From NCBI GenBank assembly GCA_940337035.1, contig CALNHX010001931.1, positions 62,001 through 126,000 on the forward strand: a stretch of DNA of 64,000 nt, in the 5' to 3' direction. Under the pieces are notes generated by a model. It saw only the letters and a program-made list of their open reading frames with translations, had not been told where the DNA came from and made no database searches. Numbering within the stretch: position 1 is the stretch's first letter; each line of letters begins with the position of its first letter. Positions 22,853 through 33,959 of this stretch are shown here, in pieces. A program made the position numbers and the translations under genes. Source of the stretch: Agriotes lineatus (Eukaryota > Arthropoda > Insecta > Coleoptera > Elateridae).

Positions 22853-23275
22853 TATACGAGGTACGTAAATTAAGTGATGAGACTGGCAACGTATCGTTCG
22901 ATCTGGCAACACTGGCGATGTGGGACTTAGAGGGGTAGTAGGTGAACATGCGATACGTCTTCAGTAAGAGTTTGAACTCACTCGAGTCATTTGGTTGTCC
23001 GTAGCGAATTTTTTCGTGAAATAGTTTTTTCTAGTGCGTTCTAAAAATGTGTGACATCAATTTCGAGCAACGGTGTGCTATCAGGTTTTGCTTCATACTT
23101 GGTCACAGTGCAACGGAAACGTTTGCAAAACTTCAGCAGGCCTACGGAGACAGTGTTTTGTCAAGGGCCCAGGTTTTTCGGTGGTTTAAGGCATTTTCAG
23201 AAGGAAGAGGGTCGATTGAAGATGAACCACGTAGCGGAAGGCCTTCGTCTTCAAGAACCAATGAAAATATCTCAT
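22853..23275 (+). mobile_element. 5' part of a mariner transposon, truncated
   Basis: A terminal-repeat-like start TACGAGGTACGTAAATTAAG at about 22855 is preceded by TATA. An untranslated leader follows, then ATG at 23047 opening a mariner transposase. Similarity stops at about 23270, shortly after the helix-turn-helix domain; no 3' terminal repeat is found before the LINE that starts at about 23330. Confidence 0.8.
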
Positions 23276-23322
23276 TTATTTATATAATATATATACGATG
23301 GGCTATTATAATTCATTGTTAA
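23047..23322 (+). pseudogene. mariner transposase, N-terminal DNA-binding domain only
   Basis: In intact elements the mariner transposase binds the terminal repeats and cuts and pastes the element. Here codons 1 to about 74 match the MOS1-type helix-turn-helix: LGHSATETFAKLQQAYGDS, VLSRAQVFRWFKAFSEGR, then EDEPRSGRPSSSRTNENI. After codon ~75 the frame runs into unrelated sequence and stops, so the DDD catalytic domain is missing. A full mariner protein is about 345 residues. Confidence 0.88.
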
Positions 23323-23345
23323 TATCTAGGTATAATACTACTGTA

Positions 23346-24041
23346 TCACGAGGCCATTTTCTTTTTAACCTTCTTGGATAGGTTTGATCGAGTAGAAGTT
23401 GGACTTCCGCATTGGGGTGAATTTCTAGTTTCCGCTGATGGTTGTCGCAAACTTTTGACATATGGGACCTTAAGATCATTATGTAGAGTATGATTGCTTA
23501 CATACCATGGTGCGTCAATGATCATGCGTAGCATTTTTGATTGATATCGCTGTAGTATATCTACATTAGAAGAACTGGAGCAACCCCATAATTCAATGCC
23601 ATAAGTCCATACAGACATAAGAATGGTTTTGTATAGCAAGATCTTGTTTTCAATTGAAAGGCGTGAGTATTTGCCTAGCAGCCAATACATTTTTCTTGTC
23701 TTGATGTCTAATTCTTTTCGCTTTTTTTTAATGTGAGTTTTCCAGGTAAGCTTACTATTTAAGTGCATTCCCAGATAACGAACTTCCGTCGACTGAGGTA
23801 TTGTAATGTTGTTAATTATGACTGATGGGCACTTTTGACGTCGTAGGGTAAATGTTACTTGAGCAGATTTATTTTGATTTAGTTTTATCCACCATTTATC
23901 CATCCAGTTACAAATAGCATTTACGTGCTCTTGTAAGTGATGTGATGCAGTTGCTAGATCTTTGTTGCAAGCGATGATGGCAGTGTTATTTGCAAAAGTT
24001 CCCATTTGTGTTGAAGGCGATAGAGGCAAGTCTGCAGTATA
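23346..24041 (-). pseudogene. Jockey reverse transcriptase, C-terminal part
   Basis: Minus-strand frame of ~227 codons ending in a stop at 23346. It begins in the catalytic palm: the usual F/YADD is FANN here, removing both catalytic aspartates. It then runs through ASHHLQEHVNAICNWMDKWW, VRYLGMHLNSKLTWKTHI, MYWLLGKYSRLSIENKILLY and VWTYGIELWG, the highly characteristic Jockey thumb and C-terminal region. It is separated from the rest of its reverse transcriptase (24799 onward) by the foldback element. Confidence 0.9.
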
Positions 24042-24794
24042 CCGTCTGTTCTATAAAAAAGGCCCCGCCTTCTAGCTACTTTATTATTTATTTTAGACCG
24101 AATGTACCTTATATCAAATCAAATGGCACATAAAAACCCACATTTTAACACTATCAAAAAAATTTTATCTTCAATTGTTTCAGAGTGGTGACGTCACGTG
24201 CAATTTTTTTAAATGACACTGTATATATTTTGTGACATTTTCTGGTAGAGGTTTTTTTTCTCTTTTCAACAATATAAATATTTTATGCCCTTACATAAGA
24301 AAATTTTCGAGAAAAAATAAAAAACTTTTTTATCGGTGGGAGGCCACCATAAAAAACTATAAACAAAAGTGTAACTCAGAAAAACAAAACAATAAACACT
24401 TTAGATTATTCTGAAATGTGACAGTTAAAGCGTTTGGCTACTATTTGTTTTGTTTTTCTGAGTTACACTTTTGTTTACAGTTTTGTACATGGCCTTCCAC
24501 TGTGAAAAAGTTTTTGTAATTTTTCACGAAAATTTTTTTATGCAAGTGCATGAAATATTTATATTGTTGAAAAGAGAAAAAAAACCTCTACCAGAAAATG
24601 TCAAAAAATATATACAGTGTCATTTAAAAAAATTGCACGTGACGTCACCACTCTGAAACAATTGAAGATAAAAATTTGTTGATTGTGTTAAAATGTAGGT
24701 TTTTATGTGTCTTATAATTTGATATAAGGTTTATTGGGTCTAAAATAAATAATAAAGTAGTTAGAAAGCGGGGCCTTTTTTATAGAACAGACTG
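24042..24794. mobile_element. Tc1/mariner-type foldback MITE (753 bp)
   Basis: Flanked by TATA on both sides (24038-24041, 24795-24798). Ends are inverted copies reading C(C/A)GTCTGTTCTATAAAAAAGG, and the two halves are inverted repeats of each other over roughly 350 bp, so the whole element can form one hairpin. TA target duplications with ends starting CAGT are the Tc1/mariner pattern. No transposase. It sits inside the Jockey reverse transcriptase. Confidence 0.88.
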
Positions 24795-24798
24795 TATA

Positions 24799-25285
24799 TG
24801 AGGTAAAGTAAAAGACCAAGAACACTTCCTTGTAGTACTCCAGAATTAATCTCAGGATAAGTTATAGAATTTGACTTGAAAAGTGCGTTGAGAAAGATAA
24901 GACTTGATTAGTAGGTAATACTGTTGCGAAAAAGCAGTTTTGATTTTAAAGAGCAATCCTGGATGCCACACTCTTTCAACTGATTGACTAACGTCCAAGA
25001 ATAGAGCAGAACAGTACTATTTATCTTCTAGAGCCTTATTAATGGTATCGGTTAAGCGATGACATTGTTGAATAGTGGAATGATTCTTTCTGAAACCAAA
25101 CTGGTGATTTGGAATTAGTTCATCAAGAAAGATGTCTCTTTCTATTTTGTTCAGCAGCAATCTTTCCAGAAGTTTAGATATAACAGAAAGAGGACTAATC
25201 GGCCGATATGATGCTGGTTCAGTTGGTTCTTGTCCAGGTTTCGGTATTACTGTAATTTTGTAATATTCCGCCTTTATTGGGAATA
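24799..25285 (-). pseudogene. Jockey reverse transcriptase, core segment
   Basis: On the minus strand broken frames give ITVIPKPGQEP, ASYRPISPLSVISKLLERLL, IPNHQFGFRKNHSTIQQCHR and CSALFLDVSQSVERVW. These are reverse-transcriptase blocks upstream of the catalytic box; the first catalytic Asp is still present in FLDVS. Stops and frame changes make it non-functional. Confidence 0.85.
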
Positions 25286-26681
25286 CTTTATTTTACTTTA
25301 ATACCTCGGATATGCTCTAAGTCGGAGAACACGTTCAAATAGCTCGAATAGGGCATAGATCAAAAATTACACTTGGTGAATATTTAAAATTAAATATAAT
25401 GTCTTTAACTAATTACATTTACATATGAAAATAACAAAATGCAATGTATATTACAAACGAGAGGGTCGTTGCGTCAACAGGGGGTTGCTCCTGGTCGCCC
25501 GTAGGGCTGCGGCACGGAAACGGAGCTGTCCCGTGGAGTGTGCCGGCCTAGCGAACGCTACGCCCCTCGGCGATGTTCCGGAGTGGATCGGCCCGCGCAT
25601 CAGCTGCTTCACGCATCGACTTCGGAGAGAAGGTCATCGGCCGCATGCACCAGTTGAGATTTGTTTACAACGGTAGCTGCTGCAAACGCTCCAGGTTAAT
25701 AAATGAATTTCGGGAGTTTACCTGCTGGCTAGGACTGTTTTGCGATCTTGCTGCCAGTTCGCGGAACTTGGCTGGGGCCCGCGATGCTGTTCGCGGGCAA
25801 TCGCCGCTTGAAAATATGCAGCGGCCGGGATCGGGATCTCGATGTTCGAGCGAATTTGCGGCCTCAAATTGCGGATTGCAGCGGTGCAGAAACCTCCTTC
25901 AGGGGGCTTCTGGAATGCTCCCAGGATGTTGGCGGTAGCTCTTACAGGTGTGTTCCTTATTGCATAATCTCTGTATGCGTCCAGCCTGGCTGCGACGGGA
26001 TGCTGACAACTTCCAGGTGCTTTAAAACTCGGTCAAATTAATACAATCGAAATGCGGCTTTTGAGGGTGCAATTAATATGCGCGCTCTGGTCTCGGACGG
26101 CGGTGGCGGTGATTTTGTTCAACGGATTACAGGAAAGTTAGTTTACAAATTCCGTGGTTTCGGTCTTTAACTAACAGCGGTCTGGTACGGGATGCGGGGG
26201 AAATTAATTTCGGAGCCGCGGTCTTGGCCGAAAAATTTATGACGGTGGACGAGTTTGATAAGAATCTCCAGGTTATCGGTATGTTCTCACGGACTGACAG
26301 TAACCATACCAGCACCGTGAGAACGTTTTAGCCGATTTCTCCTTTGCTTAGACAGTAACCTGCACAGGGCAAAAGAGAAATTGTTTCAGGTGGATTGGGA
26401 GGAAGCTTAGGGGAGGACCTAGGATGGGATCTGTATCTGGGAGCTGCCATGTGTTCCTTTTTATATGTTCAGCGGCTCCCGGTCGACGCTCGCGCTCCCC
26501 ACTCTGGCGGCGGGGGAAAAACACTCCTACTGGTCCGTGCTATCGCTTCTTGGCACGGCATCGAGATGCAAACGTTTGATGAGGCGGCGAATTAAATTCC
26601 AAATACGTTTCAAGTATCTTTAGAATTTAAATTCATAAGCGAAACGTTACAATTTGAACAAATTTTAATTGTGTTGCCCTG
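25286..26681. mobile_element. unidentified 1396-bp insertion in the LINE
   Basis: The reverse-transcriptase reading stops at FPIK... (t25284-a25285) and resumes at ...ILRLTY (t26682-a26683), so the intervening DNA is an insertion at a TA. The minus-strand end reads CAGGGCAACACAATTAAAAT, the other CTTTATTTTACTTTAATACC; they are not an obvious inverted pair. The middle (25440-26590) is distinctly GC-rich, unlike the LINE or flanks. Open frames there (for example about 25748-26041) show no known domain. An inverted GTTCTCACGG/CCGTGAGAAC pair lies at about 26283-26328. Confidence 0.55.
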
Positions 26682-27215
26682 TAGGTAAGTCGCAAGATCG
26701 AGTTGAAAAGGATGGTCAGTAAGGCTGTGCCTGTACGTGGCAGTTCTTTTAATATTCTTGCAGTGATGATGTCGTTACCGGGTGCTTTATGATCGTTAAG
26801 GCACATTATTTCATTCCTTATCTCACTAGAAAGGAAGAGTGATTATTGGCAAAGACAACTGTAAAGTTGCATTTAGAAATTCTTCGATTTCTTCATCCAC
26901 ATCATCAGAATGGAGTTTAAATACTGTAGCTAGATGCTGTGCACATTTCACAGCTTTATCTATATTTGATCTAGCCCACTGACCTGTTCGTGAACACACT
27001 GGAGGGATATGTGTTTGAGGACATTTAAGTCACTTTATAGCTTTCCAGACGGAGTGGTTGCACTAAGTATTAATATTATGGCTGAGTGATCAGATGATAG
27101 ATCATAACTTGATTCTACGTTAACCTAATTATTGGAGATGCCGTTTGAGACAAAGAATTCGAGCAGATCAGGAATTTCGTCTGGATCTGTTGGCCAGTAA
27201 GTTGGAGAAGCTGTA
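26682..27215 (-). pseudogene. Jockey ORF2, linker and start of reverse transcriptase
   Basis: The minus strand contains PPVCSRTGQWARSNIDKAV, FKLHSDDVDEEIEEFL and LPRTGTALLTILFNSILRLTY, matching the region between endonuclease and reverse transcriptase in Jockey elements. Several stops. Confidence 0.75.
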
Positions 27216-27586
27216 CTAAAATGAGTATAGTTCTTTTCTTGTTGTTATTAATCTGGACCCCCAATGCGTATTCTTGGCGTTATAGTCACCTCCAGCAAGA
27301 AAACGTGGGCCGAGGGAAGTAAAACAGTTTAACATATTTTCTTTCATAAGCCTATGGCTTGGGGAACAATAGACCGCAGATATGGTAAATGGGCTTGGCA
27401 ATTTGTTTACTTGAATTGTTGTAGCTTGAAGATATTCCTGATCATATTGGGGTAGCTCATGATGTGCGATGAGCTTCGGACACTAGCAGTATGTCTTATT
27501 GTTTAATGAAGAAAACTTGATACTTCCTCTTTGTGCTGCTGGGGGCCATTAGCATTCCATAATGCTATTCTAAGAAAAGCAGCCAT
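27216..27586 (-). pseudogene. Jockey ORF2, endonuclease domain remnant
   Basis: ATG at 27584-27586 (minus) begins MAAFLRIALWNANG, the usual start of the APE-type endonuclease that nicks target DNA. A stop follows after about 28 codons. The later part is clear in another frame: AVYCSPSHRLMKENM and FLAGGDYNAKNTHWGSR, the GDxNAKxxxWGS motif. A middle section appears deleted. Confidence 0.85.
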
Positions 27587-27646
27587 TATGAAGCTATTTT
27601 ATTGATCACTGTGGTAAGCACGTTAAGGATGACACTGTTTTATTGC

Positions 27647-28760
27647 AACAATTGATTGAAAAGACTTTTAAATTCTTCGAGGAACTTAGTTAGTGTTACT
27701 TCAGTTGGAGAAGCTTCTGGTTGATTATGGGTTAATTTTACTATGGTAGCATAAGTGGGATTCTTGTATATGGAAACGGTAGGGTTTCGTTTGTTAGATG
27801 GACTGTATTTCTTTTGAAAATTTTGTTAAGCTGTACATCCTTTGTAGTTCGCCGGATGAGCTGCACGGCAAAGGGCACAAGTAGGAGGAGTGTTTTTTTC
27901 CTTTGTACATATTGCAGAATTATGACCTCCACCGCATTTCACGCAAGCAAGTAGACGATAACAATAGGCTTTTGTATGGTTATACGACTGGCATCTAATA
28001 CACTGCACAAGTTCTCTCTTTTTCCGTGGTAGTTCCACTTAGACACACATATTTAAAAGATATTTAAGACCGTATATGGATCTATTATTTTCCGCTGGCT
28101 CTAAATGAACGAAAAATAAAGGAAGCGGTGTTTTAGATTCCCTTCTGCTTTTTATGTTGTGTACGTTTCTAGTTTTCAATCGTAACTTATCTAACTCCTT
28201 AATTATTTCTTCCACTGGAATAGTAGGATGAAGATGCCTTATCACAACACGATAGGCCCTTTTCTGTATTAGCTGATAGGTTTGATGAGTAACTTTTCGG
28301 TCTTGTAAAAATTTACTAAGTTTACGATAATTTTTTATGGACTTCAGGTTAATTTTAACTTCATCATTATTTATAGCTTTTGAGAGGTAGTCGTCCGGTT
28401 TGATTATAGCGTTTAAGTCATTTAGCGTATCTGGATAGTTGATTACTCCTTGAATAAATATATGAGGAGGTTTAGGTGTTTCATTTACGGTAGATTCAGT
28501 GCTGTGCATTGAAACATCTTCAGAAGACAAAGCAGCAAATCTGTTTGTTTGACTGTCAGGTTCACTACTTGTGGTTCAATTGTATTTTGCTCTATTGTAC
28601 TGGGTTGTATTTGTGTTGTACGCTTTCTTTTGTGTCGATTAACTTTCTGCCAGGGGTTTTCTGTGGATACGTCTTCGTCAGTATCGGTTAAAATATCGTC
28701 ATTTACAATTCGACTTAAGTGAGTTTTGGTTAATTGTGTGGCGCATAGGAGGTTGAAAGT
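27647..28760 (-). pseudogene. Jockey ORF1 (Gag-like, zinc knuckles), broken
   Basis: ORF1 proteins of Jockey elements bind element RNA. From the N-terminus on the minus strand: DVSTENPWQKVNRHKRKR (about 28660), NRFAALSSEDVS (about 28530), a central region (28039-28530) similar to the domain that precedes the knuckles, and then CIRCQSYNHTKAYC, CVKCGGGHNSAIC and CALCRAAHPANYKGC, three zinc knuckles. A frameshift lies near 28560; in-frame TAA stops occur at 28039-28041, just before the knuckles, and at 27826-27828. Translation past the second stop gives PTYATIVKLTHN and ends near 27647. Confidence 0.87.
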
Positions 28761-30452
28761 GATTACTTGTAAATATTGGCAAATTTGTTGATAACATTTG
28801 TTGTGGAATGTGTGATATGACTGGTGTTGATAATTATTGTTGGTAAAAAAACTCCGTTTTGTAGATAGTTAGATGATGTCGAGGGATTGCAGCAGGCAGC
28901 AAATAATAAAAATAAAGTATTGTACTTATCAAGAACACTGAGGTCACTGATACTACAGCACTATCACAGCCAGAACATGCATGCGTTCAGTTTGGATGCC
29001 TTCATGCGACTCACCCTTATATTTGAAACGAATTTTCCGAGAAAGGAATCAAAGTTAGCCTGCGGCCAGGTGATGCGTTGAACTGGCTAGTCGTTAGCTC
29101 TTTCAGATCTCGTCTTGTGGATCAACGCCTTTCCATGTTCATATTACATCCATCTGTGTTAATGTGCGCACGGTAGAAATAAAATAAAAATAAACATATG
29201 CATAGGTATTTGTAACTGAAGTCGGAAGAAGACTTTAATGTATCTCTTCGTATCCACAGATAGGCTGCTTAAATATATGAAAAGAAAAAGTTGCTTGTGG
29301 TTTATGTAGCACCACGAAATAGGCAAATAAGAGCGAAGGAATGGTTGAATCGCTGTTCGAATTTTTTACAGGATTTTTTGAGGTTATATTATGTACGTCT
29401 AGTAATCCGTAAAATTGCTGTTAATAAAAGTTATCGTTACTAAATTTCGACGCATTTGCTTTGCAAAGGAAGTAAACAACGCATTGTCGTTGAAAAGATG
29501 TCAGAAGGGAACTCCTGTTTACGAAATGTAACAATCCTAAAAGGTGTTTACTAACTCACAAGACTAGGGAGAGGGGGGCTTAAACTGAAATAATATAAGG
29601 TTCGTTAGCGATATTCAAAATAATTGTACTTTGAAAGACATGGGAGTAAGGAATAAATTCGTATTAATATGGGTAGCCACCATGGTTTTCTGGATGCCTA
29701 TGATGGAGTGGGGGTTTTACTGTAGAAAACCTTTTAGACGATCGGAAATATCGTGCGTTGCTGATTTTGAAGATTTGGATCTAACCTTGTTCCTGGACCT
29801 CTAAAAATGCTTACTTGATTATTAATAATAAAAAAACGGAAAGCTGCACTGCACCTTACAAATAAATGTGATACAGTAAATTACGACGGCTTTATTAAAA
29901 TAATAATAAAAATACATTTTAGCAGCTGTGACCACAACAAATGAGCATAATCGAGATAATTGCGAGGACTGATATCTGCTTCCCGTAATCATCAAATCTA
30001 ACACATGCCAATATTGATACACTGGTTCAGAGCGCGAAGGCATTACTGCACTACGAACGGGTATATGTTCTAAAACTTAATTTATAACGTGTCTGCTATA
30101 ATTTTTATTACAACGGGAGTTACAATCGTACACCTTGGTCACAGACGATTTCTGTTAGATTCTAGCTGTAAAATTTGGCTAATGGGATTTTATTTCTAGA
30201 AAAGAGTATTCGAAATGTTTTCCAAACTATCTTGAACTTAAGAAGAAGACCAAATGGCAGTACTTTTAAGCCTGACTGGCGTTCGATGTCGCATATAAAT
30301 TGTTGAACACTCAGTATTTTCTAAACTAAAATGGCCTTTCGCGTCTACAAATTCCTTGTTCTTTATTAATCGATGTTTGTTGAAATTCTAGTTGCACCAA
30401 GCATCAGCAGCTTCCTTACATAAAATGATATCATCGAACGTTTCATACAATT
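28761..30452. other. no identifiable gene
   Basis: AT-rich sequence with short frames only. The stretch immediately right of 28760 may contain the 5' untranslated region of the Jockey LINE. The right end at 30449-30452 (AATT) abuts element 3. Confidence 0.5.
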
Positions 30453-31011
30453 TGTTACGCTCATTTTGACATTTTCCTACTTGTTAATTGAAATAATTAG
30501 TCAGATTTGGCAATTTACTTTTATTCTCTAAATATACAGTACTTTATCCATAGTTAGGCAACCCAAATACCTTCAGCCTCAATTTTGAATTAAAAGGAAC
30601 ACTTTGTTATCAGTTCTGCACATACAATCAGCACCTATAGTTTTTCTTCCTTTTTTCGAATTTGACTTTGACATTGATAACCTGGGATCGTGAATTGCTC
30701 TGGCCAATTTGCATTCCATTCTTTTCCATTGCTTCGATCGTTGAAGTTTGTGCCCTGGGAACCTTTTGCTTCTCTGGCTTTGGTTATAGCCGTCCTCGTC
30801 GTTTTGAAGGATTTTTGGAGGCAAGGCGCCCTTTGGAACGTTCTGGAAGCCGTTGGGAGTTGCTGCCAGCGTTCGTTCGCTTTTGTTGCGGTTTTGGGAT
30901 GGGCTCTTCTTGATCAAATGGAGCGTTAGGCTGTTCGTCACCATTCGCAGGTTTGTTACGATTTCTTTTCGTCAGCGTGGTTGCTTATCTGGAAATTTGT
31001 AATTTATAGCC

Positions 31012-31119
31012 AACTATTCTACGCCTTGGAAATGCGTTAACTATTCTACGCCTTGGAAATGCGTTAACTATTCTATGCCAAGGAAATGCGTTAACTATTC
31101 TATGCCATGAAAATGGGCT
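31012..31119. repeat. 27-bp tandem repeat, four units, in the 5' LTR of element 3
   Basis: Unit AACTATTCTACGCCTTGG followed by AAATGCGTT, starting at 31012, 31039, 31066 and 31093. The last units drift to TATGCCAAGG and TATGCCATGA. An identical array occurs at 34519-34626 in the other LTR. Its place in the upstream part of the LTR would suit an enhancer-like role, which is inference. Confidence 0.85.
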
Positions 31120-32155
31120 TTATTTGTACGCCATGGAAATTGAATTTTACCTCTGCGTCCTGCGAACTGGGTGTTATCGCTTGGAGTTTTGGTGTGGTTC
31201 ATTCTACCTGGGACTGCTGGAGCCACGCCGAACCGGCGTGCCGCTCATCCCCTGCGGTCGCCTCATTGCAACTATCGAAGCTCGACTGCTGCCCGTTGCG
31301 AGGCCACCTCCTGGTTGCTTCGCCCACCAGCTCTGCACCACGTGCCGTGGGTACCTGAGAGGTTTTTAGAGCAATTTAGTTACTTATGTATTGTTTGTCG
31401 ATTTGGTTTGTAGATATGCCTTTTTAGAATTTCGATTATGGTATTTTGTGTATTATGCTCTGTGTGCTTTATTTGCGTAATTAGCTATTTGTTTAGATTG
31501 ATTTACTTACCCGGTAGTACGTTCTTGACGTGTTAGCCGGCCGGGGCTGCGGTAAACTCACCCTTAAATTACGTAGTTTAGTATCTGCCATTTGCTTGTA
31601 CGTAAACTTAATCTTATTAGTATTAAATTAACGGCTGTGTCTAGGGAACCGAACGCGGTACACTTTTGTTCAATTTCAAGCTTCCGTGATTTGTTTGCGC
31701 GATTTTAAATATGTTTAACAATGTAAAGGGGCATATTCAAGTAGATTTTGGAGCGTTCATTGACTTACTTGATGTCTTTGCAATAGAAAACTACCTAGAA
31801 TTTTATATGGCCATATATACTCATCAGTGTTTTCGCTTCGTAGAAATTTTGAGTACTAATATAGTCATTTTGAGCTGGCACTCGGGGTTAGACGTCAGCT
31901 GATTGCTTGGATAGCTCTCTTCTGCCACGCCCTGCCTCAGGGGATGCGTGCAGACTATTTATCTATTTATTTAGCTAGATTATTGTTAATGTTTTTTTTT
32001 ATTCGCGAAACGCCGTTACAGGGTGATACTGCCGCACCCAACTAATTATTTTAAAGTGTTTGTTTTGTCGTAGCTTGCCTTGATATATATTTATTGTTGT
32101 ACTTGCTTTTGTGTGTGGGTATTTCTGGCACTATAGTACGCACCGATTTATTTAA

Positions 32156-32161
32156 AATAAA
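32156..32161 (+). terminator. polyadenylation signal in the 5' LTR of element 3
   Basis: AATAAAGCTGTGATC followed by TATTCTTTGGTTGTTGG; the same module as in element 1. Confidence 0.55.
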
Positions 32162-32434
32162 GCTGTGATCTATTCTTTGGTTGTTGGTTTGTTTATTTTT
32201 GACTTGCTGGTTTTTATCCTCGACCTTGTGTAAGGTCCGGCACAAGGAATTGGATCTGAGTCTAGGACCTGGCGCCCATTCTCTTCGTATTTCGTATAGT
32301 GTTTTTTTCAGCATAGTTGGAACCCTGCGACCCTCGCGGCGAGTTAGCCCAATTAGGGCGATAGTTACCAGCCGGCAAAATATCAAATATAACTTTCGCC
32401 AAAAGGTAAGGCCGACCGTCTATCTTCCCTTACA

Positions 32435-33959
32435 AGAAGATTTTGACGCCCAACGTCTGGGGCTCGATAGGGCTCTTGTAGTACCCTGTCTACGTTGTGG
32501 TTAGGTGGTACTATAGTGCATTGTTAGTAGGTTGGGATGTATTGATTTCGGATGTTGTTTCATGATTGACTTCTAGTTATAGAATTGGTTATTGGTGTGT
32601 TTCGATGGATGAATTTTTTTGATGATTTGGATTTTTTATTGGCTGCGTGTTTGCGAATTTTATTGAATATTTGTTGACTCAGTTTGCTTGAGTTTTTTTT
32701 GTGTTTTCTATGTGTAGTCTGTTTTCTTGTCTTTTCCTTTGGAATGTTGATTAGTATTTTGGAGTGTGATTGGTGCGTTTGAGGGGTACACTTTTGTGGA
32801 TTTTTAGGCTCTTCAAACCATCTTTCTAGTGTGGATTGGTTTAGATCTTCTTTGATTGGTTCTTTTCCTCTTTTATTCTTCGGATTGTTTGCTAGTTGTT
32901 CGGTGGCGATGCGTTTTGGGAGATTTGCTGCGGCACATTTGGATAATCTCCCGAACCTCTTTGGATTGTTTTAGAGTAGTTCTTCTTTGATTGGTTTTCT
33001 TCTTTGTGTGGATTGATGATAGGTTAGTTATTCGGTGGCGATGTGTCTGGGAGATTTGCTTCGGCGATTTGGATAATCTCTCCAGCCATCTTTGGAATAG
33101 ATTGGTATAGTGATTGGATGGCTCGATTTTATTTCTTTTCGGATTTCTTTTGTCCTCTTTCTTGGTGAGGTTTGAGTCAGCTTGCTGGATGTTTGTAGGG
33201 TGCCCTTTCGGATTTTTGGATTTTTGAGGTATAGCTGATGATGCCTATTGCCGTCAGCTATACGTTTGGTGTGTTTGGTTGGTCGTTGTTAGGGTATCCC
33301 CTCGCTTAGGCGGATTTCAATCCTCAAGTGAAACTCGCTCCTTGCCTTGGGCACGCTTTATGACTGAGAACGGTTTCTTCTGCCCTCTTTTAGGGTCTCG
33401 GCTTTGTCTGGATTCGTGGAACCCTACTCTTTTGTTGAGCCTCTGTCCTTTTCGGTTGTGCGTTTGGGAGTGTCTGGTTTTTGAGGACGGTTTCGTTCGC
33501 TCTTTTAGGGCATCGACTTTGTCGGATTTATTGGGACCTGAATCTTTCTCCAAGGCATTATGCTCTCGCCAACTCTTGTTGTCTTTGTTTGTGTGGTCTC
33601 GTCCGCGTTTTTTTTTGGGTAGGTTGGCTGGGTGACGTCGGTCGGTTCACTAGGTTTCAATTCCTCTTTTCTTTTTCTAGAATTGGAATCCTGACATTAA
33701 CAACTAGTCCCTTCTTTTCTCTCATCTTTCTTCTTCTCTGTTGTTTTTTTGTTCATTGGAAAAAGATATTCCCTCATATAGTTGTGTTCGTCTTCTTTAA
33801 TATTTTGAATTTTTGAATATTTGCTCTGTCTTCGGTCATTTGGAGATAGTTTTATAGTTCGTTGGTAGGCATAGTTTTTTTGGACGTTTTGTTTGGATGG
33901 TCCTTGTAGGTTCAGGTAAATCCGAAGGGATTTACCCTCCCTTTTGTGGGGGGAGAATT
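32435..33959 (+). other. non-coding interior of element 3
   Basis: T/G-rich. It contains a diverged tandem repeat of about 132 bp (CGGTGGCGAT at 32901 and 33033, with flanking TTTGGGAGATTTGC and GGATAATCTC) and a second repeated motif around 33365 and 33485 (ACGGTTTC...TTTTAGGG...TCG). The last 350 bp are related to the 3' interior of element 1. The frame at 33279-33635 lacks a recognisable domain, although part of it has a counterpart in element 2. The purine tract GTGGGGGGAGA ends about 4 bases before 33960. Confidence 0.7.
32443..32464 (+). promoter_or_regulatory. primer binding site of element 3
   Basis: TTGACGCCCAACGTCTGGGGC starts about 8 bases after the LTR. It matches the tRNA-Lys(CTT) complement except for GG-to-GA and an extra CT, so it is imperfect. 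Confidence 0.6.

Larger units (their letters stand above)
23330..28760 (-). mobile_element. Jockey-clade LINE, dead copy with two later insertions
   Basis: Read on the minus strand from about 28760 down: ORF1 (zinc-knuckle Gag-like), the endonuclease domain and reverse-transcriptase pieces, each identifiable by Jockey-type motifs. The reverse transcriptase is cut by a 1396-bp insert (25286-26681) and by a 753-bp foldback (24042-24794). Numerous stops and frameshifts are present. Confidence 0.85.
30453..32434 (+). repeat. 5' LTR of element 3 (1982 bp)
   Basis: Starts TGTTACGCTCATTTTGAC and ends TTCCCTTACA. It holds a four-unit 27-bp repeat (31012-31119), AATAAA at 32156-32161 with a T/G-rich follower, and a final ~190-bp block nearly the same as that of element 1 (GCGACCCTCGCGGCGAG, CGCCAAAAGGTAAGGCCGAC). 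Frames of 60-120 codons inside it recur in the other LTR and match nothing. Confidence 0.9.

Noticed and set aside
30579..32504. Many frames of 80-120 codons in the LTR of element 3, repeated 3507 bp further
   Set aside because: Overlapping frames on both strands with LTR-explained conservation and no domain.
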